DNA from: Ruminococcus flavefaciens
GTDB lineage: Bacteria > Bacillota > Clostridia > Oscillospirales > Ruminococcaceae
NCBI RefSeq assembly: GCF_900108555.1
Contig: NZ_FNWV01000011.1
Coordinates: forward strand, 50,883-94,828
Length of the DNA stretch: 43,946 bases
Direction: 5' to 3'
Shown: positions 35,122-41,767 of the stretch, one piece after another
Layout: the number at the start of each line of letters is the position of its first letter
Numbering within the stretch: the first letter of the stretch is position 1
Notes under the pieces: model-generated
The model's input: the letters and a program-made list of their open reading frames with translations, nothing else
The model's database searches: none
What the model was told of the DNA's origin: nothing
Made by a program: the position numbers and the translations under genes

Positions 35122-35697
35122 ATGAAAAGTACAAACAAATTAAAAAGGCTCATCAGCCTGATCGTAACTATGGTGATCTCTGTATCTATCCTTGCATTTG
35201 CAACAGGAACTACAACAGCGGAAGCACCTAATTATCTCTCACCATACCCTGCACTCCGCGTACAGGCACACGTTCAGAACATCGGCTGGCAGGATCCTGT
35301 AACAGAGATAATGGGCGGCAGAGATAATACCGGAGCCAGCGTAGTTGTAGGTACTACAGGCAGATCACTCAGACTTGAAGCTTTAAGGTTCGGCATCATC
35401 AATCGTCCTGTCGGCGGCGGCGGCATTGAAATAAATGCTCATCTTGCAGGCACAGGCTGGACAGGCTTCAAAAGAGCGATTATCCCCAATATGGTAGAAA
35501 TAGGAACTACAGGTCAGTCAAGAGCTATCGAAGCTGTTCAGATCAGACTCACAGGCAGACTTGCAAAATACTACACTATCGAATACAGAATGCACTTAGC
35601 AGGCACAGGCTGGACAGGTTACAGCAGAAACGGTATGACTTGCGGAACTACAGGTCAGTCACGCCGTGCAGAAGCTCTGGAAATAAGAATTAAATAA
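35122..35697 (+). CDS. Small secreted protein with three ChW (clostridial hydrophobic) repeats
   Basis: A 191-residue secreted protein. A signal peptide (about 1-34, with a Lys/Arg-rich start) is followed by three repeats of ~50 residues, each with an internal GW and a GTTGxSxxxEA(L/V) end: AHVQNIGWQD...GTTGRSLRLEAL, AHLAGTGWTGF...GTTGQSRAIEAV, MHLAGTGWTGY...GTTGQSRRAEAL. This is the ChW family, found in secreted and surface proteins of clostridia and thought to bind other proteins or glycans. No catalytic domain or dockerin is attached. The ATG at 35122 has AGGAGG seven bases upstream; a longer in-frame start at 35062 would spoil the signal peptide. Confidence 0.9.
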   Translation: MKSTNKLKRLISLIVTMVISVSILAFATGTTTAEAPNYLSPYPALRVQAHVQNIGWQDPVTEIMGGRDNTGASVVVGTTGRSLRLEALRFGIINRPVGGGGIEINAHLAGTGWTGFKRAIIPNMVEIGTTGQSRAIEAVQIRLTGRLAKYYTIEYRMHLAGTGWTGYSRNGMTCGTTGQSRRAEALEIRIK

Positions 35698-35719
35698 GCA
35701 TATCACACAGAAACATCAG

Positions 35720-35750
35720 CTCGCAGGTATCCCCTGCGAGTTTTTCTTTT
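35720..35750 (+). terminator. Terminator of the ChW-repeat gene
   Basis: An 8-bp stem (35720-35727 with 35733-35740) followed by TTTTTCTTTT. Confidence 0.9.
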
Positions 35751-36350
35751 GCCTTTATCATATCATAATTCGCTGCAAGAATTTATTATTTTCGGAGGCA
35801 AAAAAATTCAGCAGTCTCATAGGTTTCGGGGTCTGCAAAAGGGAGATATCACTAAAAATATCACATTTTAGCTACCACAAGCAGTCAACGCAGAGAAAAG
35901 AGCTCGTTTTTTCTCCGAAATCTCCTATTATATCATCGTATATCATATCATCATAGTCCCCGTATGAAGCAGTGTGATCCCGCTTATTTCCCTTCGTCAA
36001 AGCTCACAATTACGCCCCGAAAAGCAGCAGTTTTTCTGTTATCTGCCGCTCATAAAGTATAGATTTTGCTATTATCAACAGATTTACTCAATATTTTTGA
36101 TATATACAAACTGTTTAGCAACATATAGTTTTTATAAACAGAGATTACCATTTATACCGTTTGTATTAAATATTAAGTAATATTTTTTGCGTATTATGAA
36201 TTTTCGGTTAATATAACATACTTTTTATCTAAGCGTGATAACTGTCTATATTTAGCCAAACTCAAATTTGAATTTTTGCATTTTTGCCGCTCACAGCACA
36301 ATATGAACATTTTATAAAGTTGAAATATCCACCTTTTCATCATTTTAGGG
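35751..36350. other. AT-rich 0.6-kb stretch without a gene
   Basis: No supported coding frame. It contains tandem TATCAT-like units (35930-35955), a small hairpin (35900-35925) and long A/T tracts. Probably remnant or insertion-prone DNA; I see no riboswitch or known RNA. Confidence 0.4.
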
Positions 36351-36351
36351 G

Positions 36352-36381
36352 TTGATGAAAACTTGTATAAAGGTGTATAAT
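36352..36381 (+). promoter_or_regulatory. Possible promoter of the deaminase-like/GGDEF gene pair
   Basis: TTGATG (36352-36357), an 18-bp spacer and TATAAT (36376-36381), about 130 bp before the first gene. Confidence 0.55.
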
Positions 36382-36512
36382 TTTATTATAAAGAACATAT
36401 GCAGTAACAAGCCTTCCAATCAAAATCAATTAGTATTTCGATTATGAGGGATTTTTTTATCACCATATCACGAGGTACTAATGCTACTAATTTAAAAATG
36501 TGAGGTGAAATA

Positions 36513-37238
36513 ATGAATTCAGAGGCGATCTTTAATGCTGCTCATTCAACAGCTATAAGACTTTTAGAAGCAGGAGCTTTTGTTACACCGTCTGACACAG
36601 TCTGCGCTTTGCAGACAGCCTCCGGTAGGATCTTCACCGGCATTAGCCGCTCAGACATGAATAATCCTATCCACGCCGAGATCGACGCGGTAAACAATAT
36701 GCTCGCATCAGGCGAAAGAATAGTTATCGGTCTTCTTCTGATAAGCACACAGATGAGGGCTCCCATGCTGCCATGCAGCAACTGTCTTGGCTATATCTTA
36801 TCGCTTGCACAGGAAAACATGGGGTGTATGGTCATGCTGCAGGACAGGATGATCAGCATAAACGAGGTCGGGATGTTCGCCGCACCGCCGCCACCTATGG
36901 GCGGAATGATGGAAAATCCTAATTTCGTCGGACATACACCTATACAGCCGCAATTTACATCAGCCCACGCTGTCGCTGCTGCACCTATCCCTCCACCACC
37001 TGCTGCTTCCATTACAGCACCTCCCCCCGCACCTGTTCCTCAAGCATCTGATGCAGATACCCCTGAACCGGATATTACAACAGTCTCAGAAACTTCAGCA
37101 GCGAACACCGAAAACGCTACAGGCGATCTTCTGAAAAACAAGGTCAACAGTCTTTTAAGATCAGTTGACGATGACACTGACGAGTTTCTTGATAGTTTGC
37201 CAACAAAGAAAAAGAGATTTGGCTTCTTCAGGAAGTAA
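36513..37238 (+). CDS. Cytidine-deaminase-like protein with proline-rich extension
   Basis: A 241-residue two-part protein. Residues 1-122 have the zinc site of the cytidine deaminase superfamily: His54-Ala-Glu56 and Pro87-Cys88-x-x-Cys91, with the preceding strand order CALQTASGRIFTGISRSDM typical of CDA/blasticidin-deaminase-like folds. Residues about 123-190 are rich in Pro/Ala/Met (PPPPMGGMM, PIPPPPAAS), followed by an acidic/Thr segment and a basic end (KKKRFGFFRK). The fused low-complexity tail is not part of normal nucleoside-salvage enzymes (~130 residues), so the partner or substrate may differ. AGGTG precedes the ATG. The GGDEF gene follows 30 bp later on the same strand. Confidence 0.75.
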   Translation: MNSEAIFNAAHSTAIRLLEAGAFVTPSDTVCALQTASGRIFTGISRSDMNNPIHAEIDAVNNMLASGERIVIGLLLISTQMRAPMLPCSNCLGYILSLAQENMGCMVMLQDRMISINEVGMFAAPPPPMGGMMENPNFVGHTPIQPQFTSAHAVAAAPIPPPPAASITAPPPAPVPQASDADTPEPDITTVSETSAANTENATGDLLKNKVNSLLRSVDDDTDEFLDSLPTKKKRFGFFRK

Positions 37239-37268
37239 TATTTAAAAAAACAGGGAGGATTTTTTAAT

Positions 37269-38792
37269 ATGAGAGGACAAAAAAAGATGTCTGCTGTAAG
37301 CCTCGCGCTTATAATACAGCTTATTATAATGGTAGTGCTGTCTTTAGCTATCACAAAAACAATAAGCTCAACGACACGAAGCAATTCTATCCGCAATCTT
37401 GAAACAATTACCGAAGAACGTGCAAACATCATCGAAACATACGTAAGGAATGCCGAGGATAAGCTTACATACTTCAGCAAGGCAGGCGAAGTTAAACAGC
37501 TCCTTCTCGATCCTGAAAACTCTGCACTTCAGGCTTCCGCTCAGGCTTATACCGAGGACTATTCAAGAGATATAGATAACCTGGAAGGACTCTGGATAGG
37601 CGAGTGGAACACTCACTGTATCGCACATACAAATCCCGAAACAGTCGGAATTACAACAAGAAAAGAAGAAACTTCCCTCCGCCAGCTTCAGGACGCACTT
37701 GTAAGTGCAGGCGACGGAGTATACAACACAGGCATTATAATCTCCCCTGCAACGGGTAAACAGATAGTATCAATGTATAAAGCCGTATACGGAGACAACG
37801 GAGAGCCTGTCGGCTTCGTCGGACTCGGAATATACACAGAGGGGCTTGTAAATACACTCGATACGCTCTCTATCAAAGGTGTAAAAGATGTTTCTTACAC
37901 TATGATAAATGTCAAGGACGATAAGTATATCTTCAATAAAAACTCAGAACTCATCGGTACTGAGACCACAAACAAGACTATCAAGTCCATATGCAAGGAC
38001 CTTCGCGGCAACGGCAAGGACACGACCGGTAACTTTGAGTATAAGGAAAACGGTACAAAATATATCGGCATCTACTCTTACATACCCGATTATAAATGGA
38101 TGTTCATTCTCAATGATACCAAGAGCGAAGTTTATTCACTCTCACATCTCATGCGTATCTATATGGGTGCATTCGGTATTGCTGTCATAGTACTTATACT
38201 TATATTCAACTTTATCTCCAAGAAGCAGGAAAAGGCAAATCAGAAGCTTGCTTCTACTATCATCAAGAGCAACAAAACCAAGGAATCTCTTTATACTGCT
38301 ATGTTCAAGGATGTTCTTACAGAAGTACGAAACAGGATCGCTTTCTCTATGGATTTTGAGGAGAAAAGCTCAACTCCAAACGAACCTTATTACTTCGTAA
38401 TGTACAATATAAACGGTTTCAGCGATGTAAATACCCGCTATGGAAACGATGTAGGTGACTGGCTGCTCGTCAGAACTGTTGATATCTTAGGTCAGGTATT
38501 CAAGGGCAGCAAGATATACCGTACGGGCTCAGATGAGTTCATCGTTGCTGTAAAGGGCAATATCAATGATATCGCTTATACAGACGTTATCGAAGATGCT
38601 ACAGACGCTTACAAACGTCTTACATCAGGTCAGAATACCCCTATGGGCAGGATCAATTTTGAGTTCAGATCATCTGTCTGCAAGAAGAGCGGTGCTATTA
38701 ATACTTCCATCATCACAGTCCTCAAGGACATGATAAATAAGAACAAAAACGCCACAGTCGGTCAGATCACTTACAATGACCTCGATTCATAA
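37269..38792 (+). CDS. Membrane sensor protein with Cache-like domain and degenerate GGDEF domain
   Basis: A 507-residue signalling protein: a membrane segment (about 10-30), an extracytoplasmic Cache-type sensor (about 35-285; GLWIGEWNTHCIAHTNPE, GVYNTGIIISPATGKQIVSMYKAVYG), a second membrane segment (about 292-314), a short helix, and a GGDEF domain (about 335-500). The signature is RTGSDEF at 418-424, Ser421 replacing the second Gly of GGDEF. GGDEF proteins make cyclic-di-GMP; the substitution and the poor DxxxxN region leave activity in doubt, and it could be a GTP or c-di-GMP sensor. GGGAGG precedes the ATG. It is probably cotranscribed with the deaminase-like gene. Confidence 0.85.
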   Translation: MRGQKKMSAVSLALIIQLIIMVVLSLAITKTISSTTRSNSIRNLETITEERANIIETYVRNAEDKLTYFSKAGEVKQLLLDPENSALQASAQAYTEDYSRDIDNLEGLWIGEWNTHCIAHTNPETVGITTRKEETSLRQLQDALVSAGDGVYNTGIIISPATGKQIVSMYKAVYGDNGEPVGFVGLGIYTEGLVNTLDTLSIKGVKDVSYTMINVKDDKYIFNKNSELIGTETTNKTIKSICKDLRGNGKDTTGNFEYKENGTKYIGIYSYIPDYKWMFILNDTKSEVYSLSHLMRIYMGAFGIAVIVLILIFNFISKKQEKANQKLASTIIKSNKTKESLYTAMFKDVLTEVRNRIAFSMDFEEKSSTPNEPYYFVMYNINGFSDVNTRYGNDVGDWLLVRTVDILGQVFKGSKIYRTGSDEFIVAVKGNINDIAYTDVIEDATDAYKRLTSGQNTPMGRINFEFRSSVCKKSGAINTSIITVLKDMINKNKNATVGQITYNDLDS

Positions 38793-38800
38793 ATTCACTG

Positions 38801-38829
38801 TACCCCTGCTTTATGCAGGGGTATTTTTT
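38801..38829 (+). terminator. Terminator of the deaminase-like/GGDEF pair
   Basis: A perfect 9-bp stem (38801-38809 with 38815-38823), a 5-nt loop and six T. Confidence 0.93.
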
Positions 38830-38830
38830 G

Positions 38831-38860
38831 TTGACAAGCTCCTGCTCATCGTGATATAAT
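38831..38860 (+). promoter_or_regulatory. Promoter of the AbiH gene
   Basis: Consensus TTGACA (38831-38836), an 18-bp spacer and TATAAT (38855-38860) with an extended -10 TG. Confidence 0.85.
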
Positions 38861-38906
38861 TAGTAAAACCAACATTTTTCTACACTTTTCGACGGAGGAT
38901 AATACT

Positions 38907-40070
38907 ATGAATATTCTTGTTATCGGCAACGGATTTGATCTCGCTCACGGTCTGCCTACTAAGTATCAGGACTTTTTGAAATTTGCTCAGTATTTAAATT
39001 TATATCTGATTGATAATGACGATGATGAATTTAATTATGATCAATTAGTCCGTACTTATGGAGATGATACTGATAATAAATATTATGATTATATAGCAAA
39101 TCTCGATTCAAACTTATGGCAAGAGTATTATGACCTTATAATTGACAATGTATGGTTTAAGCATTTCCATAAGCAGTATGATAAAAAACTGAAAAACAAG
39201 GTGAACTGGATAGATTTTGAGGCAGAAATAGCCGATGTTGTTCAGGAACTGGACAGAATAAGAAAAGTATTGTTAAACACAAAAGGCATAACAAACGATA
39301 GAATACATACCAAAATAGATACTGAATATGAAATAATAGAAAACATAAGTCAGCCTTTAGGGTCAGGCTTTTCTCTTAGCGAAAATGCTTTTTCGCTCCA
39401 GAGAGTATCGACTATAAAAAACGAACTCTTCAACGATCTGAATAAACTTATACGCTGTCTTGAACTATACCTTACCGATTTCCTTGACGAATGTTTTGAT
39501 TATGATAAATGTACGCCAATAGAACCATTTAAAAGTACAAGGTTCGATCATGTCCTTAACTTTAATTATACAAATACATATATAAAATTATACACACCAC
39601 ATCTTACAGGAAAATTTGAGAATGGTTTCTGCAACTACATACACGGAAAAGCAAAAAAAGAAAACACTATTGAAAACTGCAACCTCGTCCTCGGAATAGG
39701 TGAATACCTCAAAGGCGATGAAAAAGATAACGATAACGAATATATCGAATTCAAAAAATTCTATCAGCGTATATTCAAAGGAACAGGCAGCGCGTATACA
39801 AGGTGGTTAAACAAGGAACTGCTCCCTAAAGATGTGATTGATCCCGAAAAAAGAATACACACTTACATTTATGGACACTCCCTTGCAACAACTGACGAAG
39901 ATATAATAAAAAACCTTATAAGGAAATCTGACAAAACAACGATCTACTATTACAGAAAGAGCGATCTGCACGATATAATCCTTAATCTTGTACAGATAAT
40001 CGGTGAGGAAGAGCTTATAGACCGAACCGCAGATGAGCATAGGTCTATTATCTTCAAACCCAATCCATAA
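38907..40070 (+). CDS. AbiH-family abortive-infection protein
   Basis: A 387-residue member of the AbiH family, first described as a lactococcal phage-resistance gene. The N-terminal signature ILVIGNGFDLAHGLPTKYQDF (residues 3-23) is diagnostic; later landmarks are NWIDFEAEIADVV near 100, LNFNYTNTY near 219, IHGKA near 243, LVLGIGE near 259, and HTYIYGHSLATTDEDII near 325. The mechanism is unknown; the N-terminal Gly-rich motif suggests nucleotide binding. The gene is much more AT-rich than its neighbours (for example 39000-39350), a sign of recent transfer. GGAGG lies upstream of the ATG. It has its own promoter and stands alone. Confidence 0.9.
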   Translation: MNILVIGNGFDLAHGLPTKYQDFLKFAQYLNLYLIDNDDDEFNYDQLVRTYGDDTDNKYYDYIANLDSNLWQEYYDLIIDNVWFKHFHKQYDKKLKNKVNWIDFEAEIADVVQELDRIRKVLLNTKGITNDRIHTKIDTEYEIIENISQPLGSGFSLSENAFSLQRVSTIKNELFNDLNKLIRCLELYLTDFLDECFDYDKCTPIEPFKSTRFDHVLNFNYTNTYIKLYTPHLTGKFENGFCNYIHGKAKKENTIENCNLVLGIGEYLKGDEKDNDNEYIEFKKFYQRIFKGTGSAYTRWLNKELLPKDVIDPEKRIHTYIYGHSLATTDEDIIKNLIRKSDKTTIYYYRKSDLHDIILNLVQIIGEEELIDRTADEHRSIIFKPNP

Positions 40071-40072
40071 TC

Positions 40073-40109
40073 ATAACGTATTGACAAAATAACGTAATTA
40101 TGGTACAAT
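40073..40109 (+). promoter_or_regulatory. Promoter of the MFS efflux gene, with ATAACGTA direct repeats
   Basis: TTGACA (40081-40086), a 17-bp spacer and TACAAT (40104-40109). ATAACGTA occurs at 40073-40080 and 40089-40096, flanking the -35 box 16 bp apart. A protein-binding role for the repeats is a guess. Confidence 0.8.
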
Positions 40110-40141
40110 GATAAAAAATTCAAACGCAAGAGGCTGATAGT

Positions 40142-40234
40142 ATGTTTTGGAAAATCAGAAACGTACAACTGAAAAAAGGTTATTATTTCCCGATGACGGG
40201 GATAATGCGCCCTTTTTCAGCTTTAGCCAGCTAA
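40142..40234 (+). CDS. Leader peptide of the MFS attenuator (30 codons)
   Basis: A 30-codon frame beginning MFWKIRNVQLKKG and ending PFSALAS, with AAGAGG about ten bases upstream, lying entirely between the promoter and the terminator of the MFS leader. Codons 10-16 cover the 5' arm of an imperfect hairpin (40169-40220). A ribosome stalled there would open that hairpin and free the antiterminator strand. Short leader peptides of this kind precede several tetracycline and macrolide resistance genes. I recall similar sequences upstream of tet genes but could not check this. No start competes. Confidence 0.7.
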   Translation: MFWKIRNVQLKKGYYFPMTGIMRPFSALAS

Positions 40235-40312
40235 AGTTTGTAAAGGTACTATAATAAAATATGCGCATTATCTCCTTAACTGCTTTTAAAATTCAGTTTA
40301 AGGAGATTTTTT
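40169..40312 (+). promoter_or_regulatory. Transcription attenuator in the MFS gene leader
   Basis: Three competing helices can be drawn. (1) Leader hairpin: 40169-40179 with 40211-40220, extended by 40182-40186 with 40202-40206 and CCC/GGG. (2) Antiterminator: 40198-40210 with 40263-40275, 13 pairs with one G-U. (3) Terminator: 40271-40282 with 40294-40306 (one bulge) followed by six T (40307-40312). Helix 2 uses the strand freed by opening helix 1 and blocks the 5' arm of helix 3. The ribosome site AAGGAG of the MFS gene is inside helix 3, so the terminator also hides translation initiation. Confidence 0.8.
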
Positions 40313-41401
40313 ATGTTTAATATCAGAAAACAATTATCAAAGCTATATTTATCATCTGTTCTCGGCAATTTATCCCTTACAGGGGCATGGGTGGCAATAC
40401 TCGCTGCAAGAGGCTTCTCTCTCGTTGAAATAGGCATAGCCGAGACGGTATTTCACATCACAAGCATTATATTCGAGCTGCCCTCGGGAGTCATGGCGGA
40501 CGTTTTCGGCAGAAAGAAAATGCTCATAGTCAGCACTATTATGCAGATACTGGGCAGTATCGCCATGATAGCCTCAAACGACCTGTTCATGGTATGTGTT
40601 GCTATTGCATTACACGCGCTGTGTTATAACTTCTCATCGGGCACGGGCGATGCTCTCGCCTACGACTCTATGAAAAAGGCACGTATTCAAAGCAAATTCG
40701 AGAAATACGAGTCCAATCAGCTGGTAATATACCGCGTTTGCAGCGGCATATCCACTCTCTGTGCAGGACTTGCCCTTGCAATAGGCTACAGGCTCGCATA
40801 CGGCACAGAGCTCATAACCTGCTTGATACAGCTTTACGTCATCTCCACTCTCAGTGAAGTCAAAAGCAAAGAATCAGCCCACTCCGAAAGCACCATGCAT
40901 AAGATACTAAGCTGCGTCAGGGAAAGCCTTTCCTTTCTGAAACAGGCGCGAAAGGCTCTCGGACTTATGATGTGCAATTCTTTTGTGGGAGCTGTAGACA
41001 TACTGCTGCTGTTCTTCTTACAGGCGAAGCTGCCCGAAAAAGGTATACCTCAATGGGGACTTGGTCTTGCTCTGCTGTTTATGGAGCTCGGCGGCGTTGT
41101 GGGTTCAAGGCTTATACTCAAATTCCCGAAAGTAAGCTATAAGGTCATATTTATGATAACAACAGCCCTTGTGCTCACGGGAGTGGGTATAGAACACTCG
41201 ACAAGCTATATTGCAGCTGCTATAGGCGGATTTATCTCCGCAGTCGGCGACGACGCACTACAGGTCAGAACAAATGCGAAGCTGCAAAAGATGTTCCCCT
41301 CAGAACAGCGAGCAACTCTCACATCGGTGGAGTCATTCAGCTTCTCAGTCATAATGATAGTGCTCTCTCCCCTTGCAGGTTTTGTTTTCACATACTGGTA
41401 A
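40313..41401 (+). CDS. MFS drug-efflux-like transporter, probably tetracycline-type, short at the C-terminus
   Basis: A 362-residue major facilitator protein. Eleven membrane segments can be counted; motif A is present as SGVMADVFGRKKM near residue 58, and the wording of the N-terminus (GAWVAILAARGFSLVEIG) and of TM7 (NSFVGAVDILLLFFLQ) resembles TetA(P)/Tet(40)-type tetracycline exporters from memory. Full-length relatives have about 400 residues and twelve helices; here the frame stops right after TM11 (SPLAGFVFTYW), exactly at the edge of a palindromic element, so the last helix seems lost. Expression should depend on the attenuator upstream. Whether it still works is unclear. Confidence 0.82.
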   Translation: MFNIRKQLSKLYLSSVLGNLSLTGAWVAILAARGFSLVEIGIAETVFHITSIIFELPSGVMADVFGRKKMLIVSTIMQILGSIAMIASNDLFMVCVAIALHALCYNFSSGTGDALAYDSMKKARIQSKFEKYESNQLVIYRVCSGISTLCAGLALAIGYRLAYGTELITCLIQLYVISTLSEVKSKESAHSESTMHKILSCVRESLSFLKQARKALGLMMCNSFVGAVDILLLFFLQAKLPEKGIPQWGLGLALLFMELGGVVGSRLILKFPKVSYKVIFMITTALVLTGVGIEHSTSYIAAAIGGFISAVGDDALQVRTNAKLQKMFPSEQRATLTSVESFSFSVIMIVLSPLAGFVFTYW

Positions 41402-41767
41402 AAAGTCCGAAAACGATATGTACGATACTCACAGAAAAGTTTTATAACTATTATTGAGAGAGACCCTTTTGAAAAAGGGTCCCTCTAACGGAGGCGAGCC
41501 CCTCTGTCACTGTGTGACATCTCCCCGCACTGCGGGGAGTCACCCTCAAACTCCCTCCCTAAAACTTCTGTTTTTATTTTTTTTCAGATAGGGCGCGACC
41601 TATATACTTGTAGGTCTTTTTTTTCGTACGCGCCCTATCTGGAAAAAAATCAGATAAAAGTCTTTGGAAAGGGGTTCGGGGAAGAACCTTTCCTCAGAAA
41701 GGTTTTCCCCGAGTAATAACTATAAGCTTCTCTATGTGTACCAAACGTATTGCTTTCGGACTTTTCG
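41399..41767. mobile_element. MITE-like palindromic element between two convergent genes
   Basis: About 365 bp with no coding frame. The ends are imperfect inverted repeats of ~60 bp: AAAAGTCCGAAA at 41401-41412 mirrors 41754-41765, and the similarity continues inward to about 41455 and 41711. Inside are hairpins at 41463-41482, 41505-41519, 41521-41539, and a long arm 41586-41597 / 41629-41640 (AGATAGGGCGCG-type ends) around a smaller stem. The MFS stop codon and the glycosyltransferase stop codon lie within five bases of the two ends. No target-site duplication could be identified. It may also act as a two-way terminator. Confidence 0.7.
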
